DNA of 64,000 bases from Lampris incognitus (lineage: Eukaryota > Chordata > Actinopteri > Lampriformes > Lampridae), in NCBI RefSeq assembly GCF_029633865.1, contig NC_079212.1, forward strand, positions 87,408,986 through 87,472,985, written 5' to 3'. Position numbers and translations under genes: made by a program. Below the pieces are notes generated by a model. That model did no database searches. It was not told the origin of the DNA and saw only the letters and a program-made list of their open reading frames with translations. Of the stretch, positions 10,498 through 21,800 are shown piece after piece (position 1 is the stretch's first letter; each line of letters opens with the position of its first letter).

Positions 10498-11300
10498 GAG
10501 GAGGAACACGACTACAAGCCCTATCTGCTGTTCGGTCCTTTTTAACACTCGAAGACTTTTCCACCACTTCACGTTGGCTTTGAGACTGAAGGACCGGTAA
10601 ATCTCCGTCAGGCTGCTGGTTGCAGCAGAAGCAAGACTGTTCACGTGTGTGGTGCGTTTGCGCTGTTTGCTGCAGACTAGCATTGAATATTTGTTTAGAA
10701 ATGATGAAACAAAGCATTTTTTTTCTTTTGTAAATTAACAACTGAATGGTTTTGTGACCATGGCTGGTCCTGATGGGAGATCATGGTGTGTGTGTTGTGA
10801 TCACATAGGGTTAGCATGACAGGTAAGCTGCCCTGCCCTGTCTATACAAGCACTTCTACGTCCGCTTTGGTAACATCGAACTGATATTACACGAATGGGA
10901 AAAAAAAAACTTGCTAAAAATTTAATTTATTCTGCAATCTAATATTTATATGGACTCTTGTCCTTTCTGGTGTGCGTGTCGTCTCAGCATCTCTGTACCA
11001 GCCAGCTGTTCTGCTGTTACTGTTATATTGGTAGCATATTTGTTCTTCTTGTTTTTGTGTCCAGATTTCTCTGCTGTCTGATCGTTTGTGTTTTGCACTT
11101 AGAGATATTCTGGTGTAGATATGCTAGCACGAGCCGCAGCTGTTCCTCCGGTGGGATCAGCGGAGAGGACGGTTTGCTCTGTAGAGGAGGAAGTGTAAAT
11201 GGAACGAAAATCTACCTGACTTTATGACAAGGAGGAAGCATCTAGATCAGGACATTCTCAGGTAAAGCTCGGCAATTAAAAATAGATGTAATATCCAATG
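10498..11300 (+). other. Inferred 3' UTR of neurod4
   Basis: Low-complexity-free, AT-rich sequence after the stop codon with no other gene. No AATAAA is seen before 11300. The variant signal ATTAAA at 11275-11280 is the first reasonable polyadenylation signal found, so the 3' end is uncertain. Confidence 0.35.
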
Positions 11301-11450
11301 GAAATCCAAGTAAATATTGCAATTGATACCATGCATTGTCTTTGGTCTTTCTTTCTTTTTCTTTTTTTATATTCCATCCGTTATCCAAACTGCTTATCTT
11401 GCTGTTTTTTTTATTCTTCTTTTTTGGGAAGGGGGGGGGCTGTATGTCAT

Positions 11451-11570
11451 CATCCATCCGTTCATTATCCACACCGCTTATCCTGCTCTCAGGGTTGCGG
11501 GGGGATGCTGGAGCCTATCCCAGCAGTCATTGGGCGGCAGGCGGGGAGGCACCCTGGACAGGGCACAAGG

Positions 11571-11601
<31 letters not shown>

Positions 11602-11620
11602 TCACACCTAGGGACAATTT
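11451..11620 (-). mobile_element. tRNA-derived SINE, 3' part only
   Basis: On the minus strand this is the 3' half of the same SINE found complete at 62659-63045 (AGGATAAGCGG, GTCCAGGG, CCCAGCAGTCA-type strings, with an internal CA run). It is truncated where the direct repeat beginning at 11611 starts. Confidence 0.75.
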
Positions 11621-11845
11621 TACGTTAGCTAAGGATAGCTACAATTTGTTTTTATAATGCTAACTTTGGCCACACTAGCTACTGAGCTAAAGTTGTTTTA
11701 AGTATTTACCCATTCTGACTAACGTCAATCATAAATAAATAAATAAATATATATATCGTAACACTTTACAACAATGTTAATCTATAAACAAAGCAAAAAT
11801 ACAGATAAGGAATGCTAGCTTGCTAGCTAATGACAAACAGTCCAC
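11611..11845. repeat. Direct repeat flanking an L1-type fragment, left copy
   Basis: About 235 bp beginning GGGACAATTTTACGTTAGCT. It is matched by 12317-12530 in the same orientation at high but imperfect identity (a few small indels, for example in the ATAAATA stretch). Family unknown. Confidence 0.8.
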
Positions 11846-12316
11846 ATTCCGCAGAACAGACAGAAGTAGTGATTCCTTTAGACGCAGAGAAGGCATTCGA
11901 TCACACTGAATGTCCATATCTATTCGCTGTTCAAAAAGGTTTGGCTTTGGGTCATCATTCCTGGCATGGGTTCAAATATATTGCTCACCGACAGCCGCAG
12001 TGCGGACGAATAATATAATTTCTGAATATTTTTCACCCCATAGGGGCTGCAGGCAGGGCTGCAGCCTCTCTCCTTACCTGTTCAATTTGGCAATCGAGCC
12101 ACTCGCTACAGCTCTTAGGGCAGAGGATGGCATTAAAGGTATCTCCTTAGGCGGTAAATCGCATAAGCTATCACTTTATGCAGACGACCTGCTGTTATAT
12201 ATATCCAACCCAATAGAATCCATGCCAAGACTGTTACTTACCCTGGATAACTTTGGTCGACTGTCAGGTTATAAGACAAACTATTCAAAGACCTTGCTTT
12301 TTCCGATTAACACCGA
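11846..12316 (+). pseudogene. L1/Tx1-type LINE reverse transcriptase fragment
   Basis: Part of a non-LTR reverse transcriptase, which copies LINE RNA into DNA. Recognisable in order are DAEKAFDH, AVRTNNIISEYF, RGCRQGCSLSPYLFNLAIEPLA, the catalytic LSLYADDLLLY (YADD) and FGRLSGYKTNYSKTLLFPI. This combination is typical of fish L1/Tx1 elements. A frameshift near 11925 separates the first motif from the rest, and the endonuclease and C-terminal parts are missing. Direct repeats of about 220 bp bracket it exactly. Confidence 0.85.
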
Positions 12317-12530
12317 GGGACAGTTTTACGTTAGGTAAGGATAGCTATAATTGTTTATATAATGCTAATTTTGGCCACGCTAGCTACTGAGCTAAAGTTG
12401 TTTTAAGTATTTACACATTCTCTCTAACTTTAATCATAAATATAAAAAAAATCGTAACACAATCTATAAGCAAAGCAAAAATAAAGATAAGGACTGCTAG
12501 CTTGCTAGCTAACGACAAGCACAATCCACC
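12317..12530. repeat. Direct repeat flanking an L1-type fragment, right copy
   Basis: Second copy of the repeat at 11611-11845, beginning GGGACAGTTTTACGTTAGGT and ending near AATCCACC. Confidence 0.8.
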
Positions 12531-13337
12531 TTCAGAGACATGTCATTTCAGTCCTTTCACCCATTTTAGCATTTACCTAAATTAGTTCTGAACTGTTGCT
12601 CAACTTAATATGAACTTGCCAGCAAGCAAACTTAGTTAACTAATTAGTTAACTAACTAGTTAGTTTGCTAACACTTGTGATCAGATCACAAGTGTTAGCA
12701 AAATGTTTAAAATTCAGTCCTACTGATAGTGCAGTAGGTTTGGGTCTAGTATAAGAATAAAGCAGATCATGTCAGCCTACAAGCATCTGTCTCCCAGACC
12801 AATGGCTTGCCACATATTAAGGACTAAAGTAATAGGAGTAAAAGGGACATCTCTGCCTTGCTCTTCTGTATTAGTCATCATACATGGAACACACACTGCA
12901 TCCATTGTGTCAAAATTGACTAACAAAGTCAAAGAAACACGGTTGTTCACAGGTGACTCGGACCATCTTTTCCATCTCATGGACTCAACTACATGGAGAC
13001 AGGCCCAGGGTCCAGCACCCCCCCACCCCCGCTATTTAGCCACCACTTCATCTCCCATTTTTCTCTCTGGATCTTGTGCTTTAGCGGCGTTAATCCTTTG
13101 GCTGTCTCTTAATGAAAGGGTGGACGTGCAAGGCAGGATTGCAGGATAAAGGTTCATGATTAACATGGCTGCATGGGCCACAGAGCTCAGGGACTTTTCT
13201 TCACTGACACTAGGTTGTCATAATCCCACGCTATTCACCTCAGCCGATAACCAAACACTCCCCTATAAATATATCCTTCATACGCACACACCAATAAATC
13301 TTCCAGCCCCCCCCCACCCTCACCCACAACTCCTCTG

Positions 13338-13376
<39 letters not shown>

Positions 13377-14940
13377 ATACGTATGGCTTCTACTTTCATT
13401 AGGATTAATGGCGGTGAGGGTGAAGTGAGGCTTTACAATAGCGGAGAACAGGTTGTGGGAGTGGGGCGTGTTTGCTCTGACCCCCGTGACCTCTCTGTCC
13501 AGTCAGAGGGAGGCTGAAAGGGAGAAATGGAGGACCAGGAAAGGGCCAGATAGATTATCCCGGCAAGTACCGGCCACAAATTAATGGCAAGGCAAGAGAA
13601 GAAAAATGCAAGGAGGATGAAAGAAGTGGTACTATGCAGCAGCTGAGTGAGTCAGGCAAAAACCATTTTAAGGGTAAAAAATAAAAGAAAGACAGAATGG
13701 AAAAGTAGTAAAAAAGCAGTTTTTATAAAACGGTAAAATAACCAATGCAGAGGCAGGAGGGTGACTATGTGGATGGAGAGCTGATGAAGGGTCAGCTCCA
13801 TCTCTGTGCACACTGGTCTGTGTATGGGCCACCCACGGAGAGGTCAGCAAGCATGGGTCATAAGGTCACCATGGGTCAAGGGTCAGTGGTGTGAGAATGG
13901 TCTGACGGCATCGTGGCGGTATCATGACCTTGTTGGCTAACTTGCCCTTCCTGGTATTTCTACGCACTGTTCCCTCTTCTTCTGCAGATCTGAGCAGCCA
14001 GTCGTTGATGAGCATCAGCTTATGTTATGGATCACATGTCTGCGGTCCTCACGAATATGCTGATGGACACCCCGTACTTCGTTTGTGTGGGTGAAATATA
14101 CTGCTTTGTTTTCACAAGGATTACAGTAAGCCAGTGTGTACCTCTGTGCACTTGTGTGTATGTGTGTGTGATCATTTCCGGTAACAATTCACAAAAACAC
14201 ATTTGAACGATCCCTGACTGTTCTGACTGGGGAAGCTGATCCAGATGTGGACATACTATATCATAGTAAATAGAGACTAAGAGGGTGTCATGGCGGCGGT
14301 TCGGGCCAACATAAAATATGTACAGGTTGTTGTTTTCTTGTGCGGTAATGTGGGTGCGAAATGTTGGCAGCTGTCCTTATCGTCCACCTGAGGAAAACAG
14401 GACACGCAGTACACAATGCATGACACAACGATGCGACGTTTGTGTGCAGTGTGCGTGCATGTCTGTGTTGAGTTGTGCATCCGCATGTGTTTGTGTATGA
14501 GCAGACGTGCGTGCATGGTTGTGTTAGCAGGGATAAAACAGCATTAAGCAGCTGATCAGAGCTCAGTGTCTGAGTCCTTGCATTAACTCACTAATCCGGA
14601 GGGAAGAGGGGCTTTCTCAATAACACAAACCGCCAGATACTCACAATATTGACACGCCGTCTCTAATGAACTGAAAAATGAACAATATCTGATATGCGCG
14701 GTTATGAAGATGGACGGCGCTCTCGTTAATCAAATACTTTTTGTTGTCAAAGTTAATAAAACGCAGCAGAGGTCGCGAAGCAACGTGAAGTATGAGCTGG
14801 TTATGACAGTGGGGTTACACTGCCACCAAGTGGCGCAATTTCCATCAAAAAGAAGTTATCACCAAGTGAGGAGTTCGTCTTTAGCCACTAGATGGCACTA
14901 TTATTCAGTCTGCTGGAATTGAGCATCCTGACTGTGAAGA
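12531..14940. other. No gene recognised; palindrome and CA microsatellite
   Basis: Holds a near-perfect palindrome (12664-12702) and a CA run (13339-13377), otherwise unclassified sequence. Short open frames show no recognisable domain. Confidence 0.5.
12664..12702. repeat. Perfect 19-bp-arm palindrome
   Basis: Arms 12664-12682 (TTTGCTAACACTTGTGATC) and 12684-12702 are exact reverse complements around a single A. It is preceded by TTAACTAATTAGTTAACTAACTAGTTAG, another self-complementary AT-rich stretch. Confidence 0.9.
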
Positions 14941-15347
14941 CATGACGGAGGAGCCTAGTGGTTTGGAGGGTCAAACCATTGTGGACAAACTGGTCTCCTG
15001 TCACCATGGAGAGCAGTCAGACCAGCTGCATCCCTGTCTGGCATGGGACCTGCAAGGCCTCCAACCGCAAATCCCTACAGCGGCCAGTGAAGACAGCTGG
15101 ACAGATCATAGGACCCGCTCTCCCATCCATCCAGGCCATCTATGATGCACGGTGCACCCGGAAGGCTCTCAGCACCGTGAAGGCCCCCTCCCACCCTTCC
15201 CACACCCACTTCACCCTCCCACCCTCTGGCAGGAGGCACCGGAGCATCCGTGCTGCCTCCGCCAGACTACGCAACAGCTTCATTCCTCAGGCTGTGAGGT
15301 TCCTCAACAGCCTGAACACTCAGACCTTCCACAAAATGACTTTTTGA
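14940..15347 (+). pseudogene. C-terminal fragment of a LINE ORF2 (L2/CR1/Rex1-like)
   Basis: The frame reads IPVWHGTCKASNRKSLQRPV, KTAGQIIGPALPSIQAIYDARC and PSHPSHTHFTLPPSGRRHRS, followed by RLRNSFIPQAVRFLN. This is the familiar C-terminus of fish APE-type LINE reverse transcriptases of the L2/CR1/Rex1 group. The upstream RT core is absent, so it is a 5'-truncated copy, normal for LINEs. Its 3' UTR seems to continue after the MITE at 15353-15456 to a possible AATAAA near 15615. Confidence 0.75.
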
Positions 15348-15352
15348 CATTC

Positions 15353-15456
15353 ACAGTAAAATCCCGAGTGTTCATTTAACTCTGAGAGTGTACAAACGGA
15401 CCCTTTCCGTTTGTACACTCTCAGAGTTAAGTTAACACCCAGGTTTTACTCACTGT
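15353..15456. mobile_element. Foldback MITE (Angel-like) inserted in the LINE 3' end
   Basis: A 104-bp self-complementary element. The central arms 15376-15400 and 15406-15430 are perfect 25-bp reverse complements around CCCTT. The outer parts (ACAGTAAAA.../...TTTTACTCACTGT) pair imperfectly. The string GTGTTxAxxTAACTCT resembles fish Angel-type foldback MITEs; the family name is from memory and is tentative. Confidence 0.7.
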
Positions 15457-16323
15457 CGATGTCAGGTGTGCTCGGGATGTTTAGGTCTGTGAAGTAACTT
15501 TGGTTTTTAATATTAGTTGTGTGTTATTTGTTTTTATGTGGCACTGAGGTCCTTGTGACGCGTAATGTCGTTCCCTTGTACGTATGTATGAGACATGCAT
15601 ATGAGGCCAAGACAAATAAAAGCAGTCTAAGTCTATACATAAAGATGTTGCTACGCAGTGTTGGACCCATTGCAAGCTGAAAACCCTGCATCTGGGTGGA
15701 AAGAAGGGATTACATGGGATGAGCATCCCATCCCTGCAGCGCGGAGGGCACTAGCAGCAGCAGCAGCAGCAGCATAACGTTAACCCACTTCCATGTAAAC
15801 TGGTGGAGTCTTCTGGTTAAGAATAATCCGGCTAGTGAAGGGACCTGCGGAATCGAACCCATCAGACATGTGCACCCATTCTTCTGCAATCCTGAGAATC
15901 TGTCATTATATACTGTGGGGGACATGGGGAAAAAAAAGATTAATGGAGGAAATCTGATCGACTGAATCTTGAGAGGCAACACAGAATACCAATGTCTGTT
16001 AGGAAAGGGGGGGGGGTTCTGCCCTTTAGAGGGGGAAACAAAGCAAACTAAAGTCTGCGGTGTCCCTGGGAAGATACTGGCACCCTTGGTGAAAGTGAGC
16101 CAACAAGGCTGCAGTAAATAAACAATACAGGTAATTAGAAAAATATGTGCCTTAAAAATAATGTTGGTTTCGGTGAATATGAACTTCCCATGATTCATAA
16201 ATGCTTAAGAAAATGTCTTTTAATCTGGAAAGTCAAGCTTTTGATGTATTGTTTTCTTCTGAATAAGTAAGCGCAGTGAACCTAATGTAATAATACACGA
16301 TAGGACTGCGCTCACGGATGAAC
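15457..16323. other. LINE tail then unclassified sequence
   Basis: 15457-15640 probably continues the LINE 3' UTR (ends near AATAAAAGC). The rest, with a short CAG run at 15754-15773, has no recognisable feature. Confidence 0.4.
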
Positions 16324-16707
16324 CATCCATCCTTCCATCCATTATCCAAACCACTCATCCCGGTTGGGGTCACGGGATGCTGGAGCCTATCCCAGCAGTC
16401 ACTGGGCAGCAGGCGGGGAGACACCCTGGACAGGCCGCCAGGCCATCACAGGGCCCACACACACACACACACACACACCTAGGGACAATTTAGTACACCC
16501 GATTGACCCGAGTCACCTGACCTACATGTCTTTGGACTGTGGGAGGAAACCGGAGCCCCCGGAGGAAACCCACACAGACACGGGGAGAACATGCAAACTC
16601 CACACAGAGGATGACCCGGGACGACCCACCAAGGTTGGTGGACAACACCGGGGCTCCAACCCACGACCTTCTTGCTGTGAGGCGACCGCGCTAACCACTG
16701 CGCCGAG
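16324..16707 (-). mobile_element. tRNA-derived SINE, near full length
   Basis: Minus-strand copy of the SINE seen complete at 62659-63045. On the minus strand it starts at the tRNA-like head (GTGGTTAGCGCGGTCGCCTC), passes through TGTGGAGTTTGCATGTTCTC and ends in the ATGGATGG-type tail (16324-16340). An expanded CA run lies inside at 16457-16478. Confidence 0.85.
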
Positions 16708-16710
16708 ATG

Positions 16711-16787
16711 GATTCGAACCCCGGCCGCTGCGGTAAGGATTCAGGCTTATGTGGTACGCGTTGTAGCAGGTGAGCCACCGGGGCGCC
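16711..16787 (-). mobile_element. Second tRNA-like SINE head adjoining the first
   Basis: On the minus strand the sequence GGCGCCCCGGTGGCTCACCT...GGGGTTCGAATC has A-box-like and B-box-like (GGTTCGAATC) elements, but differs from the SINE head next to it. It looks like the head of a different tRNA-derived SINE, giving two promoters side by side. Confidence 0.5.
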
Positions 16788-17152
16788 GGTATTGACTCAA
16801 ACAGCCAAATTTACGCCACATTTCAGATGACGTACGTGTACTTAATTTACGAACAACAGACTATTTCATTTCAGAGCCAATGGCGCTGTCTGCGGCCGGA
16901 GAGCTAATTGAAACCTGATTATCTTGGAATGAAAGTAACCACACATCAAAACCACATCATCGTTTCCCCCTGTGAATCCTCAAAGAGCCTTCGTATTCAC
17001 CCTTTGTAGACACGTCACAATTATCACGTGACGAGGGAGACTGCGCCATGACGGACGGCAGAAAGTGATAGACCGGGAAATTCAAAAGCGAACAACAAAA
17101 GCAAACAAAATATTGCGACGGATGAGTAGCTATTAAAGTTTAAATTGAAGTG

Positions 17153-17534
17153 ATGGCTACCAATAGTCAGAGTAATGTTGTGGAGGTGTCCTGTGAAGTG
17201 AGTCACCTTGTAGGACGGCACAAAGAGCGATATGTGGAGAAGCTAGCGATAGCAGGGTTAGCTAGTGATAGCAGGGTTAGCTAGCGACCCGTACCTTCTT
17301 CCTACCGATGTGTTCACGGATCTAGCAAAACCGTCCAGTCTGCCCGAGTTCAGTCCACACGATCTGTACCACTATGTTACTAACGGAGTGTCCCCACACA
17401 CAGGTGCTGACCTAAAAGCATACAAAAGTCTGGATGCTGACCAGTTCTTTGTAGCTGGTTGGGTTACAGAATCGCGGTGCTACGCTCACAGCAGGGGGAT
17501 GTACCTCATAATAGCAAAGCTAAGACATAGCTAG
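17153..17534 (+). pseudogene. N-terminal fragment of a YqaJ/SWIM-associated transposon gene
   Basis: An ATG at 17153 opens a frame (MATNSQSNVVEVSCEVSHLV) that runs into stops after a 19-bp tandem duplication (AGCAGGGTTAGCTAGTGAT, about 17251-17288). Downstream, another frame carries DLYHYVTNGVSP, LKAYKSLDADQFFVAGWV and ends IIAKLRHS. The LKAYKSL...F..GWV...KLRHS block is the conserved N-terminal region of fish proteins that continue into SWIM zinc-finger and YqaJ-type nuclease domains. Those domains are absent here. The two frames differ exactly by the 19 extra bases. Recognition is from memory of the family. Confidence 0.6.
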
Positions 17535-17550
17535 CTAGCCAGCTGTGTAT

Positions 17551-18313
17551 TGTTGTGGTTACACCGCCCCGAGCTGCCTCCCCGGCACGTTCAAGCCACT
17601 CCCCCAGCTCGGACGTGCCGGAAACATCCGAGCGCTCGGCTCGCGCTCTGAGGAGACGAGCGCTGCACTGCACCAGGTGTTTGCCATCATCCATCAGGCA
17701 CACCTGTGGCAATCAGGCAGCCTTCTACAAGAAGCCTCCCAGAACGTCTCTCAGTGCTTCGACGTACTGAACCCTGCGGTAAAGTTCTGACAAGCCCTCC
17801 AGCGTTCCTTGCATTCTGTTTATTCCCCAGTGTCTTATCTTCGTGTCTCTGTTTCCTCCCAAGACTCTCCCTCCGCGATTTCCGCGTCTCCCTCGTCCCC
17901 AGCGACCTTCACGTTTCTCCCCGGACCTCTCCTGCGATCTCCCCCCTTGTCCCTCTATCTGGACCCCTCCTTTCGGACTCGACTTCCCGGATCTCGGACC
18001 TGGACTTTCTCGGACAACCCCTCTTGGATCACGGACTGGACTTTCTCGCCAGGTGCACGCACATTTTTTCAACACCTCCTGGTCATTTACATACCGCACC
18101 ACACATTGGCTAAAAACACTCACACATAGTTATTCACGCAAACCACGGGACACCACACATGGTTTATTCACACATCCCACTAACAGAACGCCTTTTTTCA
18201 CCATACATTTCCCTCCCACAATAAAACCTCCCTTTGTAGCTTTTGAAGTCATCTCGTGTCTGTCTGTCTTGGGTTTCGCCACACGGGTCAGGTTCTGGTG
18301 CGCGAGCTTAACA
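17551..18313 (+). mobile_element. Solo LTR (763 bp)
   Basis: Begins TGTTGTGGTTACACC and ends GAGCTTAACA (TGTT...AACA), flanked by the 5-bp duplication TGTAT at 17546-17550 and 18314-18318. A polyadenylation signal AATAAA lies at 18220-18225, about 90 bp before the end, which fixes the + orientation. There is no internal retroelement sequence, so it is a solo LTR left by LTR-LTR recombination. The family (gypsy, BEL or ERV) cannot be told from the LTR alone. Open frames through its CT-rich middle are not genes. Confidence 0.8.
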
Positions 18314-18643
18314 TGTATGTTTTTAACCTGTTTCCCCTAGGATGCCATCAAAACTCAAATCGACTGTAACCAAAAGCAGCTCATACTTTCCTCGCCATTT
18401 CATAGTAGGCTACACAGTCTTGCCATCTAGCTAGCATTTGGGTCATTCCATAGAAAGTGTTAAGTTTGAGTCCACAACATTCAAAGGGGACAAGGAGGCA
18501 TAATAAAACTGTCAGTAATGTTTTCAGTGTCTGAAGCCACTGATTCAAGTGTACTGGTTAGCATGAAGCAAAATACAATTAAATAATAAATATGCAATTT
18601 GTATATTTTTAGCTGTTTTTGTTAATTTTTTGAGAAGGGCTAG

Positions 18644-18843
18644 TATTGTATTTAGAAATCACGTCAGGACACAGCGCTGTCGCTCGACACAACCTCTCCG
18701 TGGCATTCTTTATTTAGACTGACACAGCATCAAAGGCAGACCCGATCAAACAACCCAGAGCCCGCAGGCATCACCAATCGATCCCAGCACAATAGAACAG
18801 CACCAAATCAAATGCAGCACTGTCGATGTGTGCATACATAACA
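18644..18843 (-). repeat. 3' LTR of copy C
   Basis: 200 bp; starts TGTTATGTATGC and ends AAATACAATA on the minus strand. Identical to the other LTR except for one base (CCCAGAGCCC here, CCCTGAGCCC there). Confidence 0.9.
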
Positions 18844-18865
18844 TTCCCCCCCCCCCGGCAGGATT

Positions 18866-21800
18866 TCAAACATGAAAGGTTGACACAAAGTCCTCTAGGT
18901 GGCCAGGGCGTAAACGTGTGCGAACAGGTCGCGGGGCGGCCTGAGGCTGGGCAGGCCGAGGTGGGGAGGGAGATGGCAGGGGAAGCTGAGGCCCAGAAAT
19001 GTCTGGGGCCCGTGTAGGAGCTGCATGAAGCCCCGGGGCGTCTCGCCATGCTGAGGGAATGGCTATGGTTGTGTCACCAGCTGTGTGTGGCGGAGCTGAC
19101 ACCTTCCGTAGACGACTGGAGTGCCACCGAGTGCCATCGCTGAGGAGGTAAGTGGCTGGGCCCAGCTGACGGGTGACTTGGAGAGGAGAGGACCAGTATG
19201 AAGCCATTTTATTGTCCCTGTGGGGCCTGCGGACCCTGACCCAGTCTGACACATTGATGTCTGGCACCCTGGTTCGTTTTGACTGGTCAAACCGTTGCTT
19301 CATCCGCGTCTGCTGACGAGTGACTGAGGCTCTGACCCCAGAGGGAGGTGCCTGAGGTGTGGAGGGGCGGAGCCTGTCAAGGGGCATGCACAGTTCCCGG
19401 CCTAGCATGAGAGAGGCTGGGGAGACGCCTGTGGTCGAGTGCTGTGAGGCCCGATAGTGCAGCAGAGTGTGACGGATGGCCTGCGTGAAAGAGCACCCTT
19501 GGGCCATGTGTGCTCTGAGGCCGTTCTTCAGTGACTGGTGAAAACGTTCAACGCCGCCATTGGCCTGGGGGTGGTAGTACGCAGTGCGTATATGACGGAT
19601 GCCCTTGCTTTCGAGATAAGCAGTGAACTCAGCAGAGACCAGCTGAGGGCCGTTGTCAGTGGTGATGGCCTTTGGGAGGCCCCAGCGAGAGAAAAGAGAG
19701 TCCAGGAAGTCGATGATCATCTGTGAGGTCACAGTGCCGGAAGTGGTGAGTTCAGGCCATTTTGAGTGTAGATCGTGGGCGACCACCATGAAGCGTTGGT
19801 GGTGGGGAACTCCATGGATCTCCCCACAATTGTCCAACTGCAGGTGTTCCCAGGGCTGAGAGGGCCAGGCGAGAGGTTGCAGGGGTGGGGGAGCCTGGTG
19901 GCCAGTCTTGCCACTCACAAGGCAGGCACAACAGTCCTTCACCAGAGCCTCAATATCTCTGTCTATCCCCGGCCACCACACCAGGTCTCGGCAGCGCTGT
20001 TTCAGTTTCACAATGCCCAGGTGGCCTTCATGCGCCGTATTCAAAACACGTGCACGGAGAGCAGCTGGGACCACTGTGCAAAACCCACGTGCCACGCAGG
20101 TGTCGTTCCAGCAGGAGAGCTCCTGTCTGACTCGGGCGAACGCAGCCAGCTCCTCTGGGACCTTGTAAGGCCAGCCGTTCTGGATGTAGGTGTGGAGCTG
20201 GGAGAGGACAGGGTCCTGTTCGGAGGCTGCCCTCAGCTCCTGCAGAGAGACAGTGGCCTGGAGGGGTGTGTGTAGCATTTGGACAATGTCCTTTTCCACA
20301 CAGTCAGTGTCCGTCTGTGGAGCTGGGGTGGAGACAGAGCGAGAGAGCAGGTCGGCGACAACATTGTCTCTGCCTGGGGTGAACTGCAGGCTGAAGTTGT
20401 ACTGGCGGAGGCGGTCAGACCAGCGGTGCAGCCTCAGGGGTTTGTGGCCTGTCCCAGATGTGGACAGCAGCGCTGTCAGGGCCTGGTGATCTGTCCTGAG
20501 GGTGAAGGAGCGGCCATAGAGGTAGAGGTGCCACCTTTCACAAGCCCAGATACAGGCTAACGCCTCACGCTCACCCACGGAGTGCCGCTGCTCGGTCAGG
20601 TTGAGGGCACGGGAGGCGAAGGCAATGGGCTTCTCCACACCGTTCTGGGTTTGAGACAGCACGGCCCCTATCGCTGTGGCTGATGCGTCACAGGTCACAA
20701 AGGTGGAGCTGGAGATGTCGAAGTGAGCCAACACTGGTGGTGAAGTCAGTTGAGTCTTGAGATCACGCACAGCGTCACTGCATGCCTTTGACCACACCCA
20801 TGGCTCGTCCTTACGCAGCAGCTGGCGCAGGGGGGCTGTGGTCGCAGAGTACTGGGGAAGAAACCTCAGGTAGTAACTTGTCATACCCAGGAAGGAGGCG
20901 ACCTGGGCGGCCGAGCTGGGCTCAGGGATGGCCTGAATGGCGTCCACGTTGGATTGTAGTGGAGTTGCACCGCTCGCTGACAGCCGGAACCCCACGAAGT
21001 CGATGGCTGGCACAGAGAGGACACATTTCTCAGCATTGAGAGTTAGCTTGTGCTTGGACAGGGCTGCGAAGACCATGTTAAGGCGCTTGTCGTGGATTTC
21101 ACTGGTGGGCCCGTGTACCACTATATCGTCCAGATAAATGGCCACGCCCAGTATGCCAGCCAGCACGGAGACCATGATTTTCTGGAAGCAGCTAGGGGCG
21201 GAGCTGAGACCGAAAGGCATCCTGGTGTAGCGAAACACTCCTGCATGTGTCACAAAGGCTGTGAGGTTTCGGCTGCTGGGGTGGAGGGGCACCTGTAAGT
21301 ACCCCTGTCTGAGGTCGAGCTAGGAGAACACCTCAGAGCCATCGAACTGAGCAGTGAGTTCTTCTGAGGTGGGCAGTGGATACTTATCAGGGACCACTGC
21401 CTTATTTACTGCACGTAGATCGACGCAGACACGCAGGCCCCCCGACTTCTTCTTAGCCACCACGAGGTTTGAGACCCAAGGTGACGCGTCCACCAGTTCA
21501 ATGATGCCAGCTTCCAGCAGTTGTTGCAGCTCGGCGGAGACCCCATCACGGAGAGCCAACGGGATGCGGCGCAGTGGTTGGATGACAGATTTCACAGCAG
21601 GGTTGAGGAGAGGTTGATGGGTGAAGGCGGAGAGGCAGCCCAGCCCCAGAAACAGCGATGGCCACTTCCGCTGCCAAGGTGTGGCGACAGTCAGGATTGC
21701 TGCCCCCCTTGTGTCTAAGAGGGAGAACCCCAGAGCGGAGAACAGGTCCAGGCCCATCAGGTTGGCCCCACGGCGTGCCACATGAAAAACTGCATTGGGC

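Noticed and set aside
17809..18340. Proline/serine-rich frames of 106-165 codons
   Set aside because: They lie inside the CT-rich solo LTR and appear in several phases.
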